Source: an uncultured Lachnospiraceae bacterium
GTDB lineage: Bacteria > Bacillota > Clostridia > Lachnospirales > Lachnospiraceae
Assembly: GCA_902790935.1 (NCBI GenBank)
Contig: CADATP010000018.1
Location: forward strand, 958-37,603
Direction: 5' to 3'
DNA length: 36,646 bases
The position numbers were made by a program, and so were the translations under genes. Below the pieces are notes generated by a model. It was not told the origin of the DNA, did no database searches, and saw only the letters and a program-made list of their open reading frames with translations. Positions 1-7,681 of this stretch are shown in pieces; within the stretch, counting starts at the first letter, position 1, and the number at the start of each line of letters is the position of its first letter.

Positions 1-501
1 GCAAAAGCAAAGGAAGCTGGTGACGACACCACAGAAATGGAGAAGGCATATGAGACTCTTATAAATTCGCCATTTGACGTAGCCTATACATCTGCGCTTG
101 ATAATTTAACAGCCAAGTATCATCAGCCGAGAGTGACAGAGGATGTATCGACAGTTGCATCCATCTTTTCACCATATATCGGTGTTGATGATATGAGGTG
201 GCAATTTCTCATATTATCTTCGTTGAACGGCAGTACGGCATATGAAGAGCTGGAATCATCATTGATAGAGTATTTATTGAGTTTTAATGCATACAAAAGA
301 AGTACTGATTTTCAAGTTCCGGTGCTTTTTGTATCCGGTTCGGATGACTGGTCGTGTCCGGTCGGACCGATAGAAGAATACTGTGGAGTGATAACAGCTC
401 CAAAGAAGGAAATGTATCTTGTCGATGGCTGTGGACATAGCCCGCAGATGCAGCTGCCGGAGGAGTGTTGTCGGGTAATAAAGAGTTTCCTTGGACAGTA
501 A
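1..501 (+). CDS. Alpha/beta hydrolase, C-terminal part (5' end outside window)
   Basis: The frame is open from base 1, so this is the 3' part (166 codons) of a longer gene; an internal ATG at 37 is not a convincing start because coding continues upstream of it. The C-terminal half carries the last two elements of an alpha/beta-hydrolase triad: a strand ending VLFVSGSDDW, where the acidic residue is placed, and DGCGHSPQ, which supplies the catalytic histidine. The nucleophile Ser would lie before the window. The SDDWSCP and GHSP spacing resembles the proline iminopeptidase/haloperoxidase-like branch, but the substrate cannot be told. The region before the acid strand (about codons 15-100) is the helical cap. 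A perfect inverted repeat follows 20 bases after the stop. Confidence 0.72.
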   Translation, partial: AKAKEAGDDTTEMEKAYETLINSPFDVAYTSALDNLTAKYHQPRVTEDVSTVASIFSPYIGVDDMRWQFLILSSLNGSTAYEELESSLIEYLLSFNAYKRSTDFQVPVLFVSGSDDWSCPVGPIEEYCGVITAPKKEMYLVDGCGHSPQMQLPEECCRVIKSFLGQ

Positions 502-520
502 AATTGGATAATCTTCCTAT

Positions 521-552
521 CGTGGGTTCATGGGTGCAAAAGTGAACCCACG
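521..552. terminator. Perfect 10-bp inverted repeat after the hydrolase gene
   Basis: CGTGGGTTCA at 521-530 pairs exactly with TGAACCCACG at 543-552 around a 12-base loop. It sits 20 bases after the hydrolase stop and 49 bases before the phosphatase start. Neither side has a T-run, so it is not a textbook intrinsic terminator. A processing or stabilising hairpin, or an operator, is equally possible. Confidence 0.35.
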
Positions 553-601
553 ACAAACCGGCGCAAACTTAGAGCTTTTGATGCAGTTTTGGAGGTAAGA
601 A

Positions 602-1081
602 ATGCCGATAAAAGTATTATTCATCTGCTACGGCAACATCTGCCGTTCGCCGATGGCGGAATTTGTTTTAAAGGATATGGTAAATAAACGTGGGATTTCG
701 GAGAATTTTTTGATAGAGTCCGCTGCCACGAGCGACGAGGAATGTTATAATGGATATGGAAATCCTGTTTATCCTCCGGCGCAGGCGGAGCTTAAACGAC
801 ATGGAATCGGTGTGCCGGGGAATGAATTGGGCCTTTCCGCAAAGCGTGCAAGGCAGCTGACGTCGAGTGATTACGATAAATGGGATTATATTATAGCCAT
901 GGAACGGTCCAACTTAAGAGGGATATCAAGAATCCTGGGGGATGATCCCGGGAAAAAGGTGCATCTTTTGATGGACTTTACCGGACAGCCTGAGGATATA
1001 GCCGATCCTTGGTATTCAGGTGATTTCGCGGGTGTTTATAAACAGATCGTCAGAGGCTGCGAGTCGTTTTTAGATGTATAG
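602..1081 (+). CDS. Low-molecular-weight protein tyrosine phosphatase
   Basis: This is a cytoplasmic phosphatase of 159 residues, normal for the family. The P-loop C-x5-R-S is at the N-terminus (CYGNICRS; Cys9 nucleophile, Arg15), and the general acid lies in the late DPWY motif (Asp135). The residue before the second Cys is Ile (GNICRS). In B. subtilis YwlE, a protein-arginine phosphatase, the same position is Thr (GNTCRS), so phosphotyrosine specificity is more likely here; that is an inference from the family. A GGAGG site lies just before the ATG. The next gene, a hybrid kinase, starts 38 bases downstream, so the two may be co-transcribed. Tyrosine phosphatases of this type often act on bacterial tyrosine kinases of capsule export, but none is present here. 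Confidence 0.9.
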   Translation: MPIKVLFICYGNICRSPMAEFVLKDMVNKRGISENFLIESAATSDEECYNGYGNPVYPPAQAELKRHGIGVPGNELGLSAKRARQLTSSDYDKWDYIIAMERSNLRGISRILGDDPGKKVHLLMDFTGQPEDIADPWYSGDFAGVYKQIVRGCESFLDV

Positions 1082-1119
1082 GGAAGGACTTTTCTTTCAC
1101 ATAAAATGGAGGACAAAGC

Positions 1120-3939
1120 TTGAAAAAAGCGCTGATAGTAATACCCAATCTCTTGATAATGGGCTTTATACTGTTCTTTATCATCAGGTATGCGAATTAT
1201 AAGGTGGCGGACAGCAATAAAAACGAAATCGCCTCCTTTGAAAAGATGACTGTGACTACAAACCAGATCATCACAAATTACCTCGAAGACGAACAGCATC
1301 TTTGCGATATTTGGTCCAATTATATCAATGGTTCCGCTCAGGCCGGTACGCCTATGACAGCGGATGAAGCAATATCTTATATCAGAAAAGCCAAGATTTC
1401 ACAGGAGATTGAAGGCCACCTGATCTTTCTTGACGATCCGGAAAAATCCGGTGTATCCACTACTGCAAGTATTACGGATCCGGATGTCTATACGGTTTCC
1501 TACAAGAATATCAATATCTTTGACAATATCGAAAATGTAAGTGATGTAAATGACGTTGTTAATCTTACAAGGGCTTACACAAATCCCACAAACGGTGTGC
1601 AATCCATTGCATTTTTAAATCATGTCGCTGTTTACGATGAAGAAAACGGTGAGATAAAGAGCGGCCTTCTGATGAGGGTGGTTCCCTTGAGCCGTCTTGA
1701 GCAAAAGCTTGTTTTCCTAAAAGGAGAGTATGAAAACGTTGAGATCAGCCTTGTAGACAAAGATGGCAACTATGTTGTTCACGGAAAATCCTTTAAAAAC
1801 AGCAATTTCTTTGAGTATTACAAATCGTATAATGTAGCTTCCGCCGAGGAATATGAAAATGTGGCCAAAAAAGTCACAGGCGGAACGGGTACGATGATAA
1901 TGAAAAACGCCAAGGGGGAGGATTGTGTCCTTGCATATACGCCGCTTGAGACTATGAAAATCTGGTTTCTTATAGCGTATATACCCGAAAGTGACCTTAT
2001 TTCGAGCAGATCCGTTGACTGGCTTTTACTTGGAACAGTTTCTATCGGTCTCGTATCTCTTTTGGTGTTCAATGCGATCGTGCTTATGACCTACAACAGG
2101 AAGCTGGCGGATGCCGCGCAGCAGGCAAACCAGGCTAATGAGGCGAAATCATATTTCCTGTCAACAATGTCTCATGACATCCGGACTCCGATGAATGCTA
2201 TTCTTGGCCTAAACGAGATGGTACTGAGGGAATCTTCCGAAGAAGGTATAAAAAAGTACTCGGAAAGCATACGTGCCGCCGGAAATACGCTCCTTAGCCT
2301 GATAAATGATATCCTTGATTTTTCAAAGATTGAAGCCGGGAAGATGGAGCTGATAAATGTAGATTACAGCTTCGTTTCTCTCCTTAACGATCTTGTAAAT
2401 ATGGTGGAAAAGAAAGCGGAGGATAAAGGACTTTCGCTTAATCTTGATATCGATGAAAATATACCTACGATATTAAATGGTGATGAGATACGGATAAAGC
2501 AGATCATCATAAATATCCTTTCAAACGCGGTTAAGTATACAAAGCAGGGCAGCGTTACCTTCTCGGCGAAGGCCTCAAAGATTGAGGATGTGCCTGATAT
2601 GATAAAGCTAAAGGTAAGCGTTGCCGACACGGGAATAGGTATCAAAAAAGAAGACCTGGACAGGCTTTTCGTTGCCTTTGAGAGGATCGAAGAGAAGCGA
2701 AACAGAAATATCGAGGGTACAGGCCTCGGAATGACCATAGCCCAAGGCTTTCTTGCTATGATGGGAAGCAAACTTGAGGTGGAGAGTGAGTACGGTAAGG
2801 GCTCCGTTTTTTCCTTTGAAATTGAGCAAAAGGTTATTAAATGGGACCCTATCGGAGATTATGAAGAGGCTTTCAGACGATCTTTAAGCGAACGGATCAA
2901 TTATCACGAAAAGTTTACCGCGCCCCATGCAAGGGTGCTTGCGGTTGATGATACGCCGGTTAATCTTATCGTATTTGTAAGCCTGCTTAAGAGGACGGGG
3001 ATTCAGATTGATACGGCGGAAAGCGGAGATGAGGGTATCGCGCTTTTTGTCAAAAACCACTATGATGTTATCTTTCTTGACCATATGATGCCGGACAAGG
3101 ACGGTATAGAGACGTTAAAAGAAATGAAGGCTCTTACGGATACGCCAAACGACGCTACTCCTATAATCTGTCTTACGGCCAATGCCATATCCGGAATGCG
3201 CGAAATGTATACAAATGCCGGGTTTGACGATTATCTTACAAAGCCTATAAACGTTGAGAGGCTTGAGATGATGCTTCTGCAGTATCTTCCGAAGGGCAAG
3301 CTGGCGCCGGCGCTTGATGAGAAAGAGGTGGATGAGTACGTACTTCCGGATTTCCTGTTCCGCCTTAAGGAGCTGGATGTCAATTCCGGTCTGAACCACT
3401 GCGGTAACGGAGAGTCCTATATGATGACCCTTAAACTCTATCAGGATACAGCGGCTAAGAACGCACAGGAGATTGAAAAGTACTGGGCAGCAGGCGATAT
3501 AAAAAATACCACCATCAAGGTTCATGCGCTAAAGAGTACTTCCCGCGTGATAGGAGCGCTTGAGCTTGGAGAGTTTGCCGCAAGGCTGGAAAAAGCCGGA
3601 GACAGGGGAGATGTGGAGACCCTTGAAAAGGAGCTGGGGGAGCTTATCTCAAGGTACAGGAATCTGGCAAAGGAGCTTGAACCTCTGAGTGGCAAAGCGG
3701 AAGATGAAAGGGAGGATGACAGACCGTTTATAGATAGCGGGGCTTTGGGAGAGTTTTACAAAAACCTTGGAGAATTCTGTGAAAACTTTGACTTCGACAG
3801 CGTAGTTAATCTTGTCGAATCCCTGGCTGGTTACAGGATACCTGATGATGAGGCAACACGGGTTGACGCAATCAGGAAAGCTGTGGATAATTATGATTAT
3901 GAGATGATACCGGGGATACTATCCGGGGAAATGGGATAA
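1120..3939 (+). CDS. Cache-type hybrid histidine kinase with receiver and HPt domains
   Basis: Membrane phosphorelay kinase of 939 residues. Order: transmembrane helix about 5-23; extracellular sensor about 28-295 of dCache type, with the usual SLVDKDGNYV strand; second helix about 300-323; HisKA with HDIRTPMNA (phosphoacceptor His352); HATPase with N-box Asn469 and DTGIG near 503; receiver with acidic pair Asp610/Asp611 and phosphoacceptor Asp654; HPt domain with HALKS (His802); then an acidic tail of about 80 residues. All phosphotransfer residues are intact, so a His-Asp-His relay is expected. The start is TTG, chosen because GGAGG at 1108-1112 lies 7 bases before it and the protein begins with a good membrane anchor. 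The response protein gene follows after 2 bases. The solute-binding lipoprotein and HD-GYP genes further on are likely partners. Confidence 0.93.
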   Translation: MKKALIVIPNLLIMGFILFFIIRYANYKVADSNKNEIASFEKMTVTTNQIITNYLEDEQHLCDIWSNYINGSAQAGTPMTADEAISYIRKAKISQEIEGHLIFLDDPEKSGVSTTASITDPDVYTVSYKNINIFDNIENVSDVNDVVNLTRAYTNPTNGVQSIAFLNHVAVYDEENGEIKSGLLMRVVPLSRLEQKLVFLKGEYENVEISLVDKDGNYVVHGKSFKNSNFFEYYKSYNVASAEEYENVAKKVTGGTGTMIMKNAKGEDCVLAYTPLETMKIWFLIAYIPESDLISSRSVDWLLLGTVSIGLVSLLVFNAIVLMTYNRKLADAAQQANQANEAKSYFLSTMSHDIRTPMNAILGLNEMVLRESSEEGIKKYSESIRAAGNTLLSLINDILDFSKIEAGKMELINVDYSFVSLLNDLVNMVEKKAEDKGLSLNLDIDENIPTILNGDEIRIKQIIINILSNAVKYTKQGSVTFSAKASKIEDVPDMIKLKVSVADTGIGIKKEDLDRLFVAFERIEEKRNRNIEGTGLGMTIAQGFLAMMGSKLEVESEYGKGSVFSFEIEQKVIKWDPIGDYEEAFRRSLSERINYHEKFTAPHARVLAVDDTPVNLIVFVSLLKRTGIQIDTAESGDEGIALFVKNHYDVIFLDHMMPDKDGIETLKEMKALTDTPNDATPIICLTANAISGMREMYTNAGFDDYLTKPINVERLEMMLLQYLPKGKLAPALDEKEVDEYVLPDFLFRLKELDVNSGLNHCGNGESYMMTLKLYQDTAAKNAQEIEKYWAAGDIKNTTIKVHALKSTSRVIGALELGEFAARLEKAGDRGDVETLEKELGELISRYRNLAKELEPLSGKAEDEREDDRPFIDSGALGEFYKNLGEFCENFDFDSVVNLVESLAGYRIPDDEATRVDAIRKAVDNYDYEMIPGILSGEMG

Positions 3940-3941
3940 AT

Positions 3942-4712
3942 ATGGGAAACACTATACTTATAGTCAGCAGCGGCGTCGGCTTTATGGTTGAAGCGCTGGG
4001 TAGTAATCTGAGAAAAGAAGGCATCGAGACCGTATACTCGGAGCATCAGGTAAAGAATATCAGGGAAAAGAGAAAAGACAGCGATGTTATCCTACTTGTG
4101 GCGGGAGATTATGTATTCGACTCTCCGGAAGCTCTTGTATACCTTAAAGATATAACCGTTGACGAGGAGCGCCCTCTTTGCGCGATCGGCTATGATGAAG
4201 AAATGCAGGAAATCTACAAGTATATTCCCGAGAACCACTTCAAGCGGGTTTTCAAACGCCCCTTTGACGCGAAGTATATCGCGGAAGAGCTTAAAAGCGT
4301 CGCAGAGGAGGAAGAGGAAAACAAGCGAGGAAAGAAAGTGTTGCTTGTTGATGATGATACAACTTTCCTTAAAGTACTTCAGGGCTGGCTTTCCGATAAG
4401 TACAGAGTAACGGCGGTAAAGTCGGGAATGCAGGCGATAACATATCTTGCCAATCATTCACCTGATTTAATACTGCTCGATTACGATATGCCTATCACTC
4501 CCGGTCCGCAGGTTATGGAGATGATACGAAGCGAGTACAATGCGAAGGAAGTGCCTATCATCTTCCTTACCGGAAAATCCGACAGGGAAAGTATTATGAA
4601 CGTTATGAAACTTAAGCCACAGGGCTATCTTCTTAAAGCTATGACGAGGGAAGATATTGTGGCTGCGGTGGATAATTATTTTCAGACACATAAATGGGAT
4701 AATAACCTTTAG
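3942..4712 (+). CDS. Pseudo-receiver plus receiver response protein
   Basis: Cytoplasmic, 256 residues, no DNA-binding or enzymatic output domain. The C-terminal half (about 130-250) is a complete receiver: VDDDTTF acidic cluster, phosphoacceptor Asp180 in LLDYDMP, conserved Thr in FLTGK and Lys in YLLKA. The N-terminal half (about 3-120) has the receiver-like beta/alpha rhythm (TILIVSSG, VILLVAGD, then KRPFD near the end) but lacks both the acidic pair and the phosphoacceptor Asp, so it looks like a degenerate receiver. A Glu-rich linker joins the two halves. It starts 2 bases after the kinase stop, so it is probably the phosphate acceptor of that kinase's HPt domain and acts through protein contacts. 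This partner assignment is inferred from gene order. Confidence 0.85.
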   Translation: MGNTILIVSSGVGFMVEALGSNLRKEGIETVYSEHQVKNIREKRKDSDVILLVAGDYVFDSPEALVYLKDITVDEERPLCAIGYDEEMQEIYKYIPENHFKRVFKRPFDAKYIAEELKSVAEEEEENKRGKKVLLVDDDTTFLKVLQGWLSDKYRVTAVKSGMQAITYLANHSPDLILLDYDMPITPGPQVMEMIRSEYNAKEVPIIFLTGKSDRESIMNVMKLKPQGYLLKAMTREDIVAAVDNYFQTHKWDNNL

Positions 4713-4727
4713 ACGGAGGGTATGCCG

Positions 4728-6026
4728 ATGAAAAAGACCTTAAGAGCGTTCTTTTCTTTGAGTTTGGCCGTTTTGCTTCTTCTCCCGGGTTGTGGCCGCG
4801 GTGAAAAAGCTGAAAAAGAATTTGTTCCAAAGTATGACACGGAAACTTCATTTTCGCTGACCGTTGCGGGCAGTTACGGAAATTTTGAGTCCCTTGAAGC
4901 TGAGTTTGAGCGTTTTTATGAGTATTATCCGAATGCAAGTCTTCAGTACGTTACGATGGACGATTACAACAACGTCATCTCCAAGGCTCTCATAGGCAAT
5001 GAACCCCCGGATATTTTTACCACCACGGGTTCAATGGTCGGCAATGAAAAGTATAAGGATATGTTCGACGCTTGCGAGATTTTGTCGGATCCTTCTCTTG
5101 GCATTGATTATTCCTGCATCAGAAGCTCTCTTATAAGGACTAATGATTCAGGCGAGATATTGATGCTCCCGATATTTACAACATCTTACGGGATGCTTGT
5201 AAATATGGATATTTTTGAAAAGGAAGGCTTGAAGGTACCTAATAATTACGGAGAGCTTGAAGATGTTTGCAAAGCTCTGAAAAGTGCCGGATATGAATCG
5301 CCTGTTATGGGAGCTGACAGATTCAGTGGCCCGGGACTTTTCAATTGTTTTATTTATCCGATGTTTGCCTACGATGTCATAAACAGTGACGGTGCGGCCG
5401 ATTCTCTTAATTCCTTTGAAGAGGGATCCGGGGAGATCATGCGACGCAGTCTTGATAGGCTTGATGAGTTTGTATCATCGGGAGGCATAGATGTTCAAAA
5501 ATGCCGCGAGGAGATAACGGACGAGTATGACTCTGTGATAATGCGGTTTTTTGAAGGTGATGTTCCCATGATGCTCGCTACCGGAGATATAGTTTCAGGT
5601 ACGGCAAAAAGAGAAAGCAGATCTGATGCTTTTTCCGCCAATCCTTTTAAATACAGATTTTTTACCGCTCCCTCGGGAGATGATGGCGGATATTTTATAA
5701 ATTCCATCAGCATCTGTTTTTCTGTCAATAAAAACAGCAAAAATCTTGATATGGCGAATGAATTCATGAGGTTTCTTATAAGCAAGGGCGAGCTTGGAAA
5801 CATGGCGGGCTTAAAAAGGCTTATCACACCTGTCGATGATTTTTCCTTTGACGAGGTTTATTCGGCTCTTGCGGATATACCTGATGATAGGAGCTTCAGC
5901 GACAAGGAAACGGGGCTTTTGGACCCGGCGGTCAGACAGTTTAGGGCTGCAATTTATGCTGTCGGAAACGGCAAAATGACAGTTGATGAGGCTATAACAG
6001 CGTACGGAAATATTCCGGAGGAGTAG
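4728..6026 (+). CDS. Family 1 extracellular solute-binding lipoprotein
   Basis: Secreted lipoprotein of 432 residues. A Lys-rich N-terminus and a hydrophobic stretch lead to the lipobox LPGC (Cys22), so it should be anchored to the outer face of the membrane. The mature part has the sugar-binding pattern of ABC solute-binding proteins: an early beta strand (FSLTVAGS), NEPPDIFTT, and the hinge segment LMLPIFTTSYGMLVN. An ATG at 4722 is in frame, but GGAGGG at 4715-4720 is only 1 base from it and 7 bases from the ATG at 4728, which also gives the classical MKK start. No ABC permease or ATPase lies nearby; it sits between a response protein and an HD-GYP phosphodiesterase, which suggests a sensing role with the upstream kinase rather than transport (inference). 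Confidence 0.85.
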   Translation: MKKTLRAFFSLSLAVLLLLPGCGRGEKAEKEFVPKYDTETSFSLTVAGSYGNFESLEAEFERFYEYYPNASLQYVTMDDYNNVISKALIGNEPPDIFTTTGSMVGNEKYKDMFDACEILSDPSLGIDYSCIRSSLIRTNDSGEILMLPIFTTSYGMLVNMDIFEKEGLKVPNNYGELEDVCKALKSAGYESPVMGADRFSGPGLFNCFIYPMFAYDVINSDGAADSLNSFEEGSGEIMRRSLDRLDEFVSSGGIDVQKCREEITDEYDSVIMRFFEGDVPMMLATGDIVSGTAKRESRSDAFSANPFKYRFFTAPSGDDGGYFINSISICFSVNKNSKNLDMANEFMRFLISKGELGNMAGLKRLITPVDDFSFDEVYSALADIPDDRSFSDKETGLLDPAVRQFRAAIYAVGNGKMTVDEAITAYGNIPEE

Positions 6027-6033
6027 ACAGGAA

Positions 6034-7014
6034 ATGACCGAGAGAATAGTTGTAGTTGATGATGACGCCATAATTCTTCGAGGTGCGGACAGCGTACTAT
6101 CCGGAGCAGGCTTCAGGGTAACCTGTTTAAAGAGCGGTAAAATGCTGCTTGATTACATGGATAAGAATCCCGCGGATATGCTCCTTTTGGACATCAGAAT
6201 GCCGGAAATGGACGGATTTGAGGCTTTGCAGGCGCTAAGGGACCGGGAAAGAGAAGCCTCCAAAAAGGCAACTCCCGTGATCTTTCTTACGGCCAACGAC
6301 GACGGAGAGTCGGAGACAAGGGGACTATCTCTCGGCGCTATGGATTTTATCCGCAAGCCCTTTGTACCGGAGGCTTTAAAGCTCAGAGTAAGCAATCTTC
6401 TTGAACTTATAAAACTCCAAAACGACCTTCACAGGGAGGTTGAGAAAAAGACAGCGGAGCTGGAAAATCTTTCCGTTCACGTTGTTCAGGCCCTTGCGGA
6501 GGCGATAGATGCAAAGGACAACTATACAAACGGGCATTCTACAAGGGTTGCGGAGTATTCAAAAGAGATAGCGAAAAGGTACGGATATTCCCCCGAAAGG
6601 CAGGAGGAGATCTATATGATGGGCCTTTTGCATGACGTTGGAAAGATAGGAATTCCCGATGAGATCATAAACAAGCCCGGCAGGCTCTCCGATGAGGAAT
6701 TCGCTATTATAAAAGAGCATCCCGAAAAGGGAGCGAAGATTCTTTCGAGCGTACCGGAGATGCCAAAGCTAGCAACGGGCGCAAGATGGCACCATGAAAG
6801 GTATGACGGAAGAGGGTATCCCGATGGCCTTAAGGGGGATGAGATACCCGAGGAAGCAAGGATCATCGCGGTGGCGGATGCTTATGACGCTATGACCAGC
6901 AGCAGAAGCTACAGAGAAAAGATGCCGGTGGAAAATGTCATAAGTGAGCTGAAAAAAGGGATGGGGACGCAGTTTGATGAGCGCTTCGCAAAAATCATGC
7001 TGGAGATGATTTAA
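6034..7014 (+). CDS. Receiver-HD-GYP cyclic di-GMP phosphodiesterase
   Basis: Cytoplasmic, 326 residues. Receiver at about 3-120 with acidic cluster VDDDA, phosphoacceptor Asp53 in LLDIRMP, and Lys in IRKPF. A helical linker (about 125-150) leads to an HD-GYP domain (about 150-326): NGHSTRV, the HD pair HDVGKIGIP (His200/Asp201), HHERYDGRGYP (the GYP triplet is Gly261-Pro263), and ADAYDAMTS. The metal-binding HD, the HH pair and the GYP motif are all present, so it should be an active phosphodiesterase that hydrolyses c-di-GMP. It starts 7 bases after the binding-protein gene and is the output end of the operon that begins with the hybrid kinase. RpfG-type proteins have this architecture. Confidence 0.94.
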   Translation: MTERIVVVDDDAIILRGADSVLSGAGFRVTCLKSGKMLLDYMDKNPADMLLLDIRMPEMDGFEALQALRDREREASKKATPVIFLTANDDGESETRGLSLGAMDFIRKPFVPEALKLRVSNLLELIKLQNDLHREVEKKTAELENLSVHVVQALAEAIDAKDNYTNGHSTRVAEYSKEIAKRYGYSPERQEEIYMMGLLHDVGKIGIPDEIINKPGRLSDEEFAIIKEHPEKGAKILSSVPEMPKLATGARWHHERYDGRGYPDGLKGDEIPEEARIIAVADAYDAMTSSRSYREKMPVENVISELKKGMGTQFDERFAKIMLEMI

Positions 7015-7048
7015 GGTTGCGAAAAATGCCTCATAGGTGGATAATAGA

Positions 7049-7080
7049 AAGGCAGGGCTTTTATTCGAAGGCCTTGCCTT
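7049..7080 (+). terminator. Hairpin between the HD-GYP and YwlG-like genes
   Basis: AAGGCAGGGC at 7049-7058 pairs with GCCTTGCCTT at 7071-7080 (one G-T pair), and the stem can extend inward with A-T and G-T pairs to a tight loop near 7063-7066. The sequence after it is only weakly T-rich (TTTT at 7087-7090). It lies 34 bases after the HD-GYP stop and would be read as coding if the next gene began at an upstream GTG (7037). It probably acts as a partial terminator or processing site that ends the signalling operon. Confidence 0.4.
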
Positions 7081-7102
7081 GAATAGTTTTAAGGAGCGCG
7101 AA

Positions 7103-7666
7103 ATGGACTTTAATAAAATTACTGATCAAAGCAGACAGGCCGTGTCTGAGATACTTGAAAAGGCCGGACTGAAATCGGGTTCGATCTTTGTTATAGGATG
7201 TTCTTCAAGCGAGATTTTAGGAGACCAGATAGGAACAGCCACCAATCTTGATTCGGCAAATGCCGTTTTCGACGGGATCATTCCTCTTTTACAGGAAAGG
7301 GGTATCTTTGCGGCGGCGCAGTGCTGCGAGCATTTAAACCGTGCGCTTGTCGTAGAGCGCGAGGCGATGGAAAAGTACGGTTTTGAGCAGGTAAATGCGA
7401 TTCCTCAGCCCAATCACGCAGGAGGAGCCTTCGCCACCGTTTGCTATCAGAGGTTTAAAGATCCCGTATTGGTTGAGAATATAATGGCAAAGGCTGACGC
7501 CGGAATAGATATCGGGGGAACGATGATCGGAATGCATATGCACTCTGTTGTCGTACCGATGCGTATCTCTCTTAGAAAGATCGGGGAGGCGCCCATTATC
7601 TGCGCAAGACACAGGCCTAAGTATGTGGGCGGACAGCGCGCGATTTACGATGAAAATCTTATGTAG
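7103..7666 (+). CDS. ywlG: YwlG-like protein (UPF0340/DUF436)
   Basis: A 187-residue cytoplasmic protein of the conserved UPF0340 family, whose biochemical role is not established. Recognised by GCSSSEILG, the QCCEHLNRAL segment, the NHAGG segment and the His-rich DIGGTMIGMHMHSVVVP strand, all characteristic of B. subtilis YwlG. The open frame extends to a GTG at 7037, but AAGGAG at 7091-7096 lies 6 bases before the ATG at 7103, and the extra upstream codons fall in a hairpin, so the ATG was chosen. It is followed after 15 bases by argC. In B. subtilis ywlG neighbours ywlE, a phosphatase of the same superfamily as the one at 602; here a four-gene signalling operon separates them. Confidence 0.88.
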   Translation: MDFNKITDQSRQAVSEILEKAGLKSGSIFVIGCSSSEILGDQIGTATNLDSANAVFDGIIPLLQERGIFAAAQCCEHLNRALVVEREAMEKYGFEQVNAIPQPNHAGGAFATVCYQRFKDPVLVENIMAKADAGIDIGGTMIGMHMHSVVVPMRISLRKIGEAPIICARHRPKYVGGQRAIYDENLM

Positions 7667-7681
7667 AGACAGGAGAATGTG

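Noticed and set aside
2364..2771. Reverse-strand frame of 135 codons within the hybrid kinase gene
   Set aside because: It covers the conserved kinase domain on the other strand and has no ribosome site.
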